Below are positions 25,818 through 34,307 of a stretch of DNA of 64,000 nucleotides, piece after piece. The notes beneath the pieces are model-generated. The model saw only the letters and a list, made by a program, of their open reading frames with translations. It did not search any database and was not told where the DNA came from. Each line of letters opens with the position of its first letter. Within the stretch, counting starts at the first letter, position 1. Source of the stretch: CAWDVH01 sp963805705 (lineage in GTDB: Bacteria > Actinomycetota > Actinomycetes > Streptosporangiales > Streptosporangiaceae); contig CAWDVH010000001.1 in assembly GCA_963805705.1 (NCBI GenBank), positions 620,001 to 684,000 of the forward strand, in the 5' to 3' direction. The translations under genes were made by a program, and so were the position numbers.

Positions 25818-27017
25818 TCAGGTGCCGGCGCCCGCCAGCAACCTGGTGCGCGTCTGGTCGCGGGTCGCCAGGTCGATGACCGTCAGCGCCATCGCGGCGG
25901 CGCCGTCGATCACGCAGCGGTCGGCGGCCGCGCTGACGCAGTGGGCGGCGAACTCACGCTGGTGGTTGACCGCGGGCAGTGAGTCGATGCCGAGATAGGG
26001 ATGGATAGCCGGCAGCCGCAGTGACACATTGGCCATGTCGGTGGAGGCCCGGTTCATCTGGCCCGCGGGCGCGGCGTCGGCGAACGGCCGGCCGAGGGCA
26101 CGGGCCCGGCCGACGAACAGCGCGAGCATCTCCTCATCGTTGCGGAACTCCGAGTACCGGGGGCTCTCCGCCTCGATCTGCAGCTCGCAGCCGGTGGCGA
26201 GCGCCCCGGCCTCGAAGCAGCGCCGGATCCTCGGTTCCAGGCGGTCGAGTTCCGCGAGGCTGGCGGCGCGCACATACCAGCGCCCCTCGGTATGGTCAGG
26301 GATCGCGTTCGGTGCCTCGCCGCCGCTGGTGACGATGCCGTGCACCCGGACCGAGGCCGGCAGCTGCTGGCGCAGCAGCCCGATCGCGACCTGGGCAATC
26401 GTGAAGGCGTCCGCGGCGTTGACGCCCAGTTCGGGGTAGGCGGCGGCGTGCGCGGCGCGGCCGTGATACCGCACCAGGCTGTGCTCGACGGCGAACGCCT
26501 CGGCGCGGCCCATGTCGGCGGGCCCCGGATGCACCATCATGGCGGCGTGCAGGCCGTCGAACGCGCCGCGTTCAAGCATGAGGATCTTGCCGCCACCGCC
26601 TTCCTCCGCGGGGGTCCCGAGCACGGTGACGGTGAGGCCGAGGTCATCGGCCAGCGGCGCGAGGGCAGCGGCGGCGCCCATCGCGGCGGCAGCGATGATG
26701 TTGTGACCGCAGGCGTGACCGAGGCCCGGCAGGGCGTCATATTCCGCGCAGATGCCGACCTGCAGCGGGCCGGTGCCGGCCGTCGCGATGAAGGCGGTCG
26801 GCAGGTCACACGCGCCGCGGGTCACCGCATAGCCCCAGTCCTCCAGGGCGTCGGCCAGCCAGCGGGCCGCCCGTTCCTCGTGCCAGGCGGTCTCCGGGCT
26901 GGCGTGGATCCGGTGGCTCAGCGCGAGCAGGCGGTCGCGGGCGCTGCCGATCGCCAAAGTCGCGGCTGTCGCTGCCTGCTGGGCTGCCTGCTGGGCTGGC
27001 TGATGGGTGGGGCTCAT
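25818..27017 (-). CDS. M20 family metallo-amidohydrolase
   Basis: A 399-residue M20D-type peptidase/amidohydrolase of the AbgB/p-aminobenzoyl-glutamate type. Metal-site segments are visible: EYDALPGLGHACGHNIIAAAA, GTPAEEGGGGK, and VHPGPADMG, with the lid domain starting ALVRYHGRAAHAAAYPELGVNA-like sequence and the last ligand near the C-terminal NMANVSLRLPAIHP. It hydrolyses an amide bond of an acylated amino acid or dipeptide in the cytoplasm. ATG 27017 (MSPTHQPAQQ) is preferred because GGAG lies 4 bases upstream; the earlier open frame is Arg/Pro-rich and not family-like. Confidence 0.85.
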   Translation of the reverse strand: MSPTHQPAQQAAQQAATAATLAIGSARDRLLALSHRIHASPETAWHEERAARWLADALEDWGYAVTRGACDLPTAFIATAGTGPLQVGICAEYDALPGLGHACGHNIIAAAAMGAAAALAPLADDLGLTVTVLGTPAEEGGGGKILMLERGAFDGLHAAMMVHPGPADMGRAEAFAVEHSLVRYHGRAAHAAAYPELGVNAADAFTIAQVAIGLLRQQLPASVRVHGIVTSGGEAPNAIPDHTEGRWYVRAASLAELDRLEPRIRRCFEAGALATGCELQIEAESPRYSEFRNDEEMLALFVGRARALGRPFADAAPAGQMNRASTDMANVSLRLPAIHPYLGIDSLPAVNHQREFAAHCVSAAADRCVIDGAAAMALTVIDLATRDQTRTRLLAGAGT

Positions 27018-27226
27018 CGCTCTCCAGGGACGCCGAGGCCGGGGCGACGGTCGATTCCTCGGCTGATGTAGTCGTCGCGCGGCGGCTGCCAGATCTACCA
27101 ACTGCGATGCAGCGGCCGCAAATCAGTGGAACACCGCGAGCCTCGGCAGTAACACTGTTCCCAGGCCCGGCGGCGGCCGGACCTGCCCGCGATGCGCTCC
27201 GATACTGAATGCGAGGACATGGACCC

Positions 27227-28699
27227 GTGGAACTGCGCGAGTACGCCCAGTGCGACGCCGTCGGACTCCGCAGCCTGATCGCGGCGGGCGAGGTCACTGC
27301 CACTGAGGTCGAGGACGCCGCGCGGAACGCCCTGGCGGTGGCGAACGCGGAGCTGAACGGCCTCGCCCTGCCGCTATTCAGCCCGGCTCTCCAGCATGCA
27401 GGCAACGGGCCGCTGGCGGGGGTGCCGTTCCTGATTAAAGACAGCGGGCCAATGGCGGCGGGAGTGCCGTTCTGCTGCGGCAGCCGGAGCCTGCGGGACG
27501 TCACGGCCCAGCATGACAGCGACCTGATGACCCGATTTCGGGCGGCCGGCCTGGTCACGCTGGGCCTGACGACCGTGCCGGAGATGTGCATCAGCTTCGC
27601 CACCGAGTCGGTCAGGTACGGGCCGACCCGCAATCCCTGGGATCTGGAGCGCGGCGTGGGCGGCTCCAGCGGCGGCGCGGCGGCCCTGGTCGCCGCCGGC
27701 GCGGTTCCCCTCGCACACGCCAACGACGGCGCCGGCTCCCTCCGGATCCCGGCGTCCTGCTGCGGGCTGGTCGGCCTCAAGCCGAGCCGCGGCCGGACGC
27801 CGTGCGGACCCGACATGGGCGAGCTGATGTTCGGGATGGCGTGCGAGTTCGCGCTGACCCGGACGGTCCGCGACGCCGCCCGCCTTCTCGATGCCGTGCA
27901 GGGACCCGGTTTGGGGGACAAGTACACGGCGCCGCCCCCGGCGCGCAGGTATGCCGACGATATGACCAGGGAGCCGGCCCGGCTGAGAGTGGCCGTGACC
28001 ACGCGGGCCTGGTCGGGCGCGGCCGTCGATCCGGAGGTTGGTGCGGCCGCCGTCGCGGCCGGCCGCATGCTGGAGTCGATGGGTCACGTGGTTACTGACG
28101 CGAGCCCGCAGGTGGACTGGGGCGGCGTGATGCAGGCCGTGCGGACCGAGCTGGCTGGGATTGCCGGTGCGTTCCTGCTGTCGCCGAGGCCACCCCATCC
28201 GGCCTCGATGGAAGCCGTTTCCCGGCAGGTCCTCAGTCAGGCGCGGGAGCTCAGTGCCCTGGATCTGATGGCCGGGTTCGACGCGCAGAACCGGGTGACC
28301 CGGTCGGTGGCGGCGTTCTTCGGCCGCCACGACCTGCTGGTCACCCCGGCCCTCGGTCAGCTGCCCGCACGGCACGGCACCCTGCGGTACGACGACGCCG
28401 GGCATTCGGTGGCGAGCTGGCTGGAGTCGATCTTCGACTACGGTCCGTTCACCGCGGTGTTCAATGTCACCGGCCAGCCCGCGATCAGCCTGCCCCTCGG
28501 GGAAAGCGAGACTGGCCTGCCGATCGGAGTGCAGGTCGTCGCCCCCTACGGCCGCGAGGACCTGCTCTTCCAGATCGCCGCCCAGCTAGAGCAGGCCATG
28601 CCCTGGCGCGGCCGGCGGCCCGGCGGCTTCGTCGGCCTCCCGGCTGAAGGCACTGGCCACCTCTCCGGCACCTCCGGCGTCGGCCCGCAGTCGCAGTGA
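27227..28699 (+). CDS. amidase (amidase signature family)
   Basis: A 490-residue amidase-signature enzyme. The catalytic Lys is in GVPFLIKDSGPMAAG, the glycine/serine-rich loop reads GVGGSSGGAAALVAAG, and the nucleophile Ser is in DGAGSLRIPASCCGLVGLKPSRGR; the middle residue is Ala where most relatives have Gly (DGGGS). It hydrolyses an amide or ester, substrate unknown. GTG 27227 is supported by GAGGA 9 bases upstream. The last 38 codons overlap the convergent hydrolase gene by 114 bases. It is divergent from the M20 amidohydrolase. Confidence 0.88.
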   Translation: MELREYAQCDAVGLRSLIAAGEVTATEVEDAARNALAVANAELNGLALPLFSPALQHAGNGPLAGVPFLIKDSGPMAAGVPFCCGSRSLRDVTAQHDSDLMTRFRAAGLVTLGLTTVPEMCISFATESVRYGPTRNPWDLERGVGGSSGGAAALVAAGAVPLAHANDGAGSLRIPASCCGLVGLKPSRGRTPCGPDMGELMFGMACEFALTRTVRDAARLLDAVQGPGLGDKYTAPPPARRYADDMTREPARLRVAVTTRAWSGAAVDPEVGAAAVAAGRMLESMGHVVTDASPQVDWGGVMQAVRTELAGIAGAFLLSPRPPHPASMEAVSRQVLSQARELSALDLMAGFDAQNRVTRSVAAFFGRHDLLVTPALGQLPARHGTLRYDDAGHSVASWLESIFDYGPFTAVFNVTGQPAISLPLGESETGLPIGVQVVAPYGREDLLFQIAAQLEQAMPWRGRRPGGFVGLPAEGTGHLSGTSGVGPQSQ

Positions 28700-29287
28700 C
28701 AGGACGCTGAACTCGGCGGCGATCCGGTGCCAGCGGCGCGCCTGCCGCAGCAGCGCGTGATCGCCGTCCTGCACCTCGATCGTCGCCACCGGCCCGGCGG
28801 AACGGGCCCGGTCCGCGTAGGCCCAGGTCGCGGCGGGGCTGACGACATGATCGGCGCTGCCGTGGACCAGCAGCACCCGCCGCCCGGCGAGCTGGCCGAC
28901 CGGCTCCTCGGGCGGCAGCCACGGCGCCAGGCCCGCTACCGCCGTCACCAGCGGATGACCGGCGGCCCGCAGCGCGGCGCGGGCTCCCATTGAGTGGCCG
29001 ATCAGCACCACGGGCACGGGCCCGAACCGGCCCGATATCCCGGCCAGCAGTTCGGTCAGGTCATGGACCGGGCAGGCCTGCGGGCCGTTCCAGCCGCGCA
29101 CCCGAAAGCGCGGCCGCAGGACCAGCACCCCGCTGCCCCGCACTGCGCGGCGGACGGCCTGCGCGACCGGGACCATCCGGAGCACGGCGGGCTGGGCCGC
29201 GGTCGTCGGCTCCGTGCTGACGGACTGGCCGCCGTGCAGAACCACGACCACTCCTGGCACGCCGCCGGACGGAGCTGGGCGCCTCAC
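28586..29287 (-). CDS. alpha/beta hydrolase (small, DLH-like)
   Basis: A 233-residue hydrolase: VVVVLHGGQSVS in the oxyanion region, the nucleophile elbow VVLIGHSMGARAALRAAG, the acid in LVHGSADHVVSP and the His in VQDGDHALLRQA. The compact form without a cap resembles dienelactone-hydrolase-like proteins. Its start overlaps the DUF4230 gene stop by 4 bases, so both are made from one transcript. Its 3' end overlaps the amidase 3' end by 114 bases on the opposite strand. Confidence 0.78.
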   Translation of the reverse strand: MRRPAPSGGVPGVVVVLHGGQSVSTEPTTAAQPAVLRMVPVAQAVRRAVRGSGVLVLRPRFRVRGWNGPQACPVHDLTELLAGISGRFGPVPVVLIGHSMGARAALRAAGHPLVTAVAGLAPWLPPEEPVGQLAGRRVLLVHGSADHVVSPAATWAYADRARSAGPVATIEVQDGDHALLRQARRWHRIAAEFSVLSLRLRADAGGAGEVASAFSREADEAAGPPAAPGHGLL

Positions 29288-29958
29288 GCAGCGCCGAAGC
29301 TCACGGTGACCTGCTGGAATCCCAGCGAGTGCAGCATGCCGTCGAGCATCCCCCTGGTGTTCGTCTCGGCCTGGGCGACCAGCTTGCTCCGCTGGGCCGC
29401 GTTCGCGATCTTATGCTGAGCCAGGATGTAGACCTGCTGCTGGCTGTTCGGGTTGCCGGCGAAGAAGTTACCGACCCGGTTCAGCAGTCCTTGCTGCTCA
29501 GCGAATACATACGACTGGCTCACGTTCAGCACCGCGGGCTCCAGGCGCGCGGCCGGGAGCCTGACCGTCGCCGAGGTGCGGTCCGGCGATACGTGGACGG
29601 CGCTGCCCTTCAGCTGCGAGAAGTCCACAAACGCAATGACGGTGCCGTTCCCGATAAACAGCGTCTCGCTGCCCGCGAGGAACGACGGCAGGAAAGATGT
29701 CCGCTTCGACAGGTCGACCACCACCTGGAAGGAACCGCTCGCCGCCTCGTACCGGCTCAGCGCCGAGATCGACTTCAGCAGCACGGGCTGGCTGCGATCG
29801 GTGGTGGTCTCACGGAACGGGTCGCGCAACTGCGGCAGCACGTGCACGGCGGACAGCACGAGGGCCAGCACGGCTCCTACGACGACGACGGCGCAGCCCG
29901 CCGCCATGAGTACCGCGATCCGGCCGGCCAGGCCGGGCCCGCGCGGAATGCGAACCAC
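29284..29958 (-). CDS. DUF4230 domain membrane protein
   Basis: A 224-residue protein with one N-terminal membrane helix (IAVLMAAGCAVVVVGAVLALVL) and a DUF4230 domain outside: LKSISALSRYEAASGSFQVVVDL, then FLAGSETLFIGNGTVIAFVDFSQL, VRLPAARLEPAVLNVSQSYVF and a C-terminal helical part. Function is unknown in this family. GTG 29958 is supported by GAGGA 7 bases upstream; a longer open frame to 30126 has no ribosome site. It is co-transcribed with the small hydrolase. Confidence 0.85.
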   Translation of the reverse strand: MVRIPRGPGLAGRIAVLMAAGCAVVVVGAVLALVLSAVHVLPQLRDPFRETTTDRSQPVLLKSISALSRYEAASGSFQVVVDLSKRTSFLPSFLAGSETLFIGNGTVIAFVDFSQLKGSAVHVSPDRTSATVRLPAARLEPAVLNVSQSYVFAEQQGLLNRVGNFFAGNPNSQQQVYILAQHKIANAAQRSKLVAQAETNTRGMLDGMLHSLGFQQVTVSFGAA

Positions 29959-30143
29959 GTTGTTTCCTCTGCACCGATTGGCTCGGTATAGCCGCCCAGC
30001 ACCGTGCTCGGTATTGGCTTCCCGCCTATTACCCGGCGAGCCGCCAATTACCCCGCGAACTTTCCAGTGATTCACTGGCCCTGGGCCGGGCATATCCGAG
30101 ACTGCATTGGCGCGGTCGCGGCGCATCGCAGGCTGGAGGAGAC

Positions 30144-30443
30144 ATGGCCAGGGCTTTCCGCAGGTGGACCGGCAGACCCGGCGGTACCGGGCGTCCCCGG
30201 CGTAACCGGGCCATCGGATTCCTGCTGTGGCTGATCGCCGCGATCGTCCTGCTGATCATCGTGTCGCTGCTGTTCGGCGGCTTCCAGAAAGGGACCAAGG
30301 CCGCCGGCCAGGGCGGTGGCATCGGTGCGGGCATCGGTGCGGGCATCGGCGGCGCCGGGTCGCCGGTGCTCTCCCCCGCGCACGGGGCAGGCACGAAGCA
30401 GGGGCCGGACCGGCCGGTCCGGCCCCTGCTCGCGACGAACTGA
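30144..30443 (+). CDS. small single-helix membrane protein with Gly-Ile-rich tail
   Basis: ATG 30144 follows GGAGGA at an ideal distance. The 99-residue product has an Arg-rich start (RRWTGRPGGTGRPRRNR), one membrane helix (AIGFLLWLIAAIVLLIIVSLLFGG) and a tail with repeated GIGAG units. The positive-inside rule puts the N-terminus in the cytoplasm. The last codons form half of a long palindrome that also serves the convergent aldehyde dehydrogenase gene. No family recognised. Confidence 0.7.
   Translation: MARAFRRWTGRPGGTGRPRRNRAIGFLLWLIAAIVLLIIVSLLFGGFQKGTKAAGQGGGIGAGIGAGIGGAGSPVLSPAHGAGTKQGPDRPVRPLLATN
30397..30430. terminator. perfect 34-base palindrome, likely bidirectional terminator
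   Basis: Bases 30397-30413 are the exact reverse complement of 30414-30430 (half-site agcaggggccggaccgg), with no loop base. It lies inside the last codons of the small membrane protein and 14 bases from the stop of the convergent aldehyde dehydrogenase, so one hairpin could terminate both transcripts. Confidence 0.65.
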
Positions 30444-30444
30444 T

Positions 30445-31935
30445 TTACAGCTGGGCAGTGACCGCCTTGACCTCGGTGTAGGCGTTGAGCACCTCGTGGC
30501 CCATCTCGCGGCCCCAGCCGGACTGCTTGTATCCGCCGAACGGCAGCGCCGCGTCGAACACGTTGTAGCAGTTGATCCAGACCGTGCCGGCCCTGAGCTT
30601 CTTGGCCAGCGCGTGGGCCTTGGAGATGTCCCTGGTCCAGATGCCCGCGCCGAGACCGTACTCGGAGTCATTGGCCACGGCGGCGATCTCGTCCAGGTCG
30701 CTGAACGGGGCGGCCACCAGGACCGGGCCGAAGATCTCCTCGCGGACGACCTGCATGTCGGGACGGGTGTTGGTGAGCACGGTCGGCTCCACGAAGTAGC
30801 CGCGGTCGCCGTGCCGGCCGCCGCCGGCCAGGGCCGTGGCGCCGTCCGCCTTGCCGGAGTCGAGGAAGCCGGTAACGCGGCGGAGCTGCTCGTCGGAGAC
30901 CAGCGGGCCCATCTGCGTGCTCGGGTCCATGCCGTCGCCGAGCTTGATCGACTTGGCGATCTCGGCGACGCCGTCCACCACCTCGTCGTAGCGGGCCTGC
31001 TGGACGAACAGCCGCGAGCCCGCCACGCAGCACTGACCGTGGTTGAAGAAGATCGCGTTGGCGGCGCCCTCGATCGCGCTGTCCTCGGCGTCGTTGAACA
31101 CGATGTTGGGGCTCTTGCCGCCCAGTTCCAGCGTCAGCTTCTTCAGGTTGCTGGCCCCCGCCGCGGCGACGATCAGCTTGCCCACCTCCGTGGAGCCGGT
31201 GAACGCGACCTTGTCCACGCCGTTGTGCGCGGCCAGGGCCGCTCCGGCCGTCTCGCCGAAGCCGGGTACCACGTTGACCACGCCCTCGGGCACGCCCGCC
31301 TCGGCCATGAGGCCGGCCAGGCGCAGCGCCGTCAGGGGGGTCTGCTCGGCTGGCTTGAGCACCACGCAGTTACCGGTGGCCAGCGCCGGGCCGAGCTTCC
31401 ACGCGGCCATCAGCAGCGGGAAGTTCCACGGGATGATCTGCCCGACCACGCCGAGGGGCTCGCGCAGGGTGTAGGAGTGGAAGTTCGCGCCTGGCATGTA
31501 GGGCACCGAGATGTTGATCGAGTTGCCCTCGATCTTGGTGGCCCAGCCGGCCATGTAGTGGAACAGGTCTGCCGCGAGAGCCACGTCGCCGAACTGCGCG
31601 ACGAGCACCGGCTTGCCGTTATCGAGCGACTCGAGCTGGGCGAGTTCCTCGGCGTGCTCGAGGATCAGGTCACCGACGCGCCAGATGATGCGCCCGCGCT
31701 CCGAGGGGGTCATCCGGCTCCAGGGGCCCGTATCGAACGCCGCGCGGGCGGCCCTGACCGCCCGGTCGATGTCCTCGGCATCGCCCTCGGCGATGCTGGC
31801 CAGGACTTCGCCGGTCGCGGGGTTGGGGGTCTCGAACGTCTTGCCGGACGCCGAGTCAACCCACTGGCCGTTGATGAACAGCTGACGCGGGGAGCCGATG
31901 AAATCTTCGACGTTCCGGTCCAGGGTCACTGTCAT
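30445..31935 (-). CDS. aldehyde dehydrogenase, NAD(P)-dependent
   Basis: A 496-residue ALDH superfamily enzyme. It has the general base Glu in LTLELGGKSPNIVF, the nucleophile Cys in FNHGQCCVAGSRLF, the NAD-binding FTGSTEVGKLI, GQIIPWNFPLLMAAWKLGPAL with the conserved Asn, and EEIFGPVL. It oxidises an aldehyde to the acid; similarity to betaine/phenylacetaldehyde-type ALDHs does not fix the substrate. It is divergent from the zinc-finger regulator, with symmetric TAGTC/GACTA elements between them. Ends at a palindromic terminator. Confidence 0.93.
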   Translation of the reverse strand: MTVTLDRNVEDFIGSPRQLFINGQWVDSASGKTFETPNPATGEVLASIAEGDAEDIDRAVRAARAAFDTGPWSRMTPSERGRIIWRVGDLILEHAEELAQLESLDNGKPVLVAQFGDVALAADLFHYMAGWATKIEGNSINISVPYMPGANFHSYTLREPLGVVGQIIPWNFPLLMAAWKLGPALATGNCVVLKPAEQTPLTALRLAGLMAEAGVPEGVVNVVPGFGETAGAALAAHNGVDKVAFTGSTEVGKLIVAAAGASNLKKLTLELGGKSPNIVFNDAEDSAIEGAANAIFFNHGQCCVAGSRLFVQQARYDEVVDGVAEIAKSIKLGDGMDPSTQMGPLVSDEQLRRVTGFLDSGKADGATALAGGGRHGDRGYFVEPTVLTNTRPDMQVVREEIFGPVLVAAPFSDLDEIAAVANDSEYGLGAGIWTRDISKAHALAKKLRAGTVWINCYNVFDAALPFGGYKQSGWGREMGHEVLNAYTEVKAVTAQL

Positions 31936-32040
31936 GGATGCTCATCTCCTTTGATCCGCACGGCGGACGTAGCTGCGTCGTCGCGGCCTGCTGTCCGTGA
32001 CTGCGGCTGGCGGATTGCCCAGCGGCCGCAGCCTCCACCC

Positions 32041-32114
32041 GATAGTCCCCATGAGACTACAGAAGCCAGGTCGACACAAGGGGGGGTTAGTTCGGTAGTC
32101 TCGTTGTTACTACC
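32041..32114. promoter_or_regulatory. four TAGTC/GACTA elements between divergent genes
   Basis: GATAGTC at 32041-32047, GAGACTAC at 32053-32060, GGTAGTCTC at 32094-32102 and ACTACC at 32109-32114 form inverted pairs; GAGACTAC and GTAGTCTC are exact reverse complements. They fill the 205-base gap between the aldehyde dehydrogenase and the zinc-finger regulator, so they may be an operator for the regulator. Confidence 0.45.
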
Positions 32115-32140
32115 AGCTCGTTCCTGCGGAGGGGGTGGTC

Positions 32141-33259
32141 ATGTCCGTCGAGATGATCGGCGCGGAATTCGGTCCAGGGCCGGCCCACGCACCTCCAGGT
32201 CGCCGGATCCGCCCGGTCACAGGCGTGCTGGCGGACGGCACTCCTTTTTATGCCCCGATCGGCGAAGTCACCGCCGACGGCTCGCTGGTCACCTGCCATC
32301 TCTGCGGCCGGTCCCTGCGCTCAGTAGCGGCACACTTGCGCGTGCACGGCTGGACCAAGGAGGCCTACTGCGAGGCATTCGGCCTGGAGCGCCGGCAGTC
32401 GCTCGAAGGCCCCGAGACCCGCAAGCTGCGGGCGGCCGCCCTCACCTCCCGCCTGGTCTTCGACGCTGCGATCCGCCAGGGCAGCGCCGAAGGACGGGAA
32501 CGGGCCAGGGCCGGCCACCTCACCCGCGACGCCGCCGCGGCGGCCAGGGGCCGCCGCATCCCGGAGCAGCGGCGCCGGAAGGCCGCGCAGGCACTGGCCG
32601 CGATCCCGGCGGCCGTCGTCGCCCAGGCGAACAGGGAACGCGCCGACCGTCACCTGGCCAGCGTCGCGGCGGCCGTGGCCCGGCGTCATGGATGCCCGGA
32701 TATCGGAACGTTCGTCCTGGCCAGGGTCGGGCAGGGCGCCAGCCTGGCGGCTATCAGCCGCGAGGCCGGGCTGCACAAGGACTGGCTGTCGCGTCACCTC
32801 GGCGAGATTGACCCGGCGGCGGCCGACGCCGTCGCCGCCGTCGCACGGCAGCGGCGTCTCGACCGCTGGGACGCCCGGTGGACGCCGGCCCTGAGCCAGC
32901 TTGGCTTCGCTGACGTGGCCAGCTACCTGCACGAGCGCCACATCGTGCAGCACCGGACGATCAACGCCATCGCCGCCGAGGCCGGCCTGACCCACCACGC
33001 CGTGGAGTCCGCGCTGCGCCGTCACGGGCTGGAGCGGCTCTCCCATGCCGCCAAGCGGCACGCGGCGCACCAGCGCGCCGGCGCGGTCGCCGCGAGCCTC
33101 GGCTGCGCCACTATCGCTGACTACGTGACCCGCCGCCAGGCCGCGGGGTGGACCTGGCAGGCGATGGCCGCGGAATCGCGGCAGCCTGCGTCGTGGCTGC
33201 GCCGGCAGTCGGCGGCGAGCGCGGCAGCCAGCCTGGCCCCCGGCCTGGCGGAGCCCTGA
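32141..33259 (+). CDS. Ros/MucR-type zinc-finger protein with three HTH-like repeats
   Basis: A 372-residue putative DNA-binding protein. ATG 32141 has GGAGG 8 bases upstream. Residues 50-85 hold a single zinc finger VTCHLCGRSLRSVAAHLRVHG (C52, C55, H65, H69; C-x2-C-x9-H-x3-H), followed by WTKEAYCEAFGL as in Ros/MucR proteins. The rest has three similar units of about 55-60 residues: GCPDIGTFVLARVGQGASLAAISREAGL, GFADVASYLHERHIVQHRTINAIAAEAGL, and GCATIADYVTRRQAAGWTWQAMAAES, each ending in a helix-turn-helix-like pattern. It is divergent from the aldehyde dehydrogenase. The full architecture is not one I know by name. Confidence 0.7.
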   Translation: MSVEMIGAEFGPGPAHAPPGRRIRPVTGVLADGTPFYAPIGEVTADGSLVTCHLCGRSLRSVAAHLRVHGWTKEAYCEAFGLERRQSLEGPETRKLRAAALTSRLVFDAAIRQGSAEGRERARAGHLTRDAAAAARGRRIPEQRRRKAAQALAAIPAAVVAQANRERADRHLASVAAAVARRHGCPDIGTFVLARVGQGASLAAISREAGLHKDWLSRHLGEIDPAAADAVAAVARQRRLDRWDARWTPALSQLGFADVASYLHERHIVQHRTINAIAAEAGLTHHAVESALRRHGLERLSHAAKRHAAHQRAGAVAASLGCATIADYVTRRQAAGWTWQAMAAESRQPASWLRRQSAASAAASLAPGLAEP

Positions 33260-33308
33260 CCTGGCATCTGGGCGTCGGTGCTCGGTGCCGCCCGTAGGAT
33301 GACCGGTC

Positions 33309-34307
33309 ATGAGGCGGATGCTCGTTACCGGCGGGGCCGGGTTCATCGGCGCGAATTTCGTCCAGCACACGGTGCGCCACCGCCCGGAGTACTCGGTCCG
33401 GGTGCTGGACGCGCTGACCTACGCCGGCAACCGTGACAGCCTCGCGTCGGTCGCCGATCAGGTCCCGCTCGTGCAGGGCGACATCTGCGACGCGGAGCTG
33501 GTCGACCGCCTGGTCGCGGAGGCCGACGTCGTGGTCCACTTCGCGGCCGAATCGCATGTCGACAACTCCCTGGACGATCCGGCGCCGTTCCTGCGCACCA
33601 ACATCGTCGGTACGTACACGATCCTGGAGGCGGTCAGGCGGCACGGCCGACGGCTGCACCACATCTCCACCGACGAGGTGTTCGGGGACCTGGCGCTCGA
33701 CGCGACGGCCCAGTTCACCGAGCAGACGCCCTACGACCCCTCCAGCCCGTACTCGGCGACCAAGGCCAGCTCGGACATGCTCGTGCGGGCGTGGGTGCGG
33801 TCGTTCGGCGTGGCCGCGACGCTGTCCAACTGCGCCAACAACTACGGCCCGCGCCAGCACGTGGAGAAATTCATCCCGCGCCAGATCACCAACCTCCTGC
33901 TGGGTGACCGGCCCAAGCTCTACGGTGCCGGAGCGAACGTCCGCGAGTGGACGCATGTCGACGATCACAATGACGCGGTGCACCTCATCCTGGACCAGGG
34001 CCGGCCCGGTGAGACGTACCTGATCGGGTCGGGCGACGAGCGCAGCAACAAGCAGATCCTGGAGCTGATCCTGGAGCTGATGGGCCAGCCCGCGGACGCC
34101 TACGACTACGTGCCGGACCGCCCCGGTCACGATCTGCGCTACTCCAACAACTGCGCGAAGATCCGCGCCGAGCTGGGCTGGGAGCCGCGGTACGGCGACT
34201 TCCGCGCCGGGCTCGCCGCGACCATCGACTGGTATCGCCAGAACGAGTGGTGGTGGAAGCCCCAGAAGGAAGCCGCCGAGACCAGGTACGGGCTACTGGG
34301 ACGGTAG
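33309..34307 (+). CDS. rfbB: dTDP-glucose 4,6-dehydratase
   Basis: A 332-residue extended SDR. The NAD motif is VTGGAGFIGANFVQ (GxxGxxG, residues 8-14), with FAAESHVDNSLDDP, the active-site STDEVFGDL (Asp-Glu of dehydratases) and YSATKAS (Tyr-x3-Lys), then the NCANNYGPRQHVEKFIP and WTHVDDHNDAV segments of RmlB. It converts dTDP-glucose to the 4-keto-6-deoxy sugar in the rhamnose and deoxysugar pathways. No rmlA, C or D is near, so it is either an orphan copy or serves a distant cluster. It ends 15 bases inside the convergent sigma gene. Confidence 0.92.
   Translation: MRRMLVTGGAGFIGANFVQHTVRHRPEYSVRVLDALTYAGNRDSLASVADQVPLVQGDICDAELVDRLVAEADVVVHFAAESHVDNSLDDPAPFLRTNIVGTYTILEAVRRHGRRLHHISTDEVFGDLALDATAQFTEQTPYDPSSPYSATKASSDMLVRAWVRSFGVAATLSNCANNYGPRQHVEKFIPRQITNLLLGDRPKLYGAGANVREWTHVDDHNDAVHLILDQGRPGETYLIGSGDERSNKQILELILELMGQPADAYDYVPDRPGHDLRYSNNCAKIRAELGWEPRYGDFRAGLAATIDWYRQNEWWWKPQKEAAETRYGLLGR

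Noticed and set aside
30316..32811. 831-codon open frame on the plus strand opposite the aldehyde dehydrogenase
   Set aside because: It is antisense to a clear ALDH, Arg/Gly/Val-rich, and has no family-like segments; a high-GC codon-position artefact.
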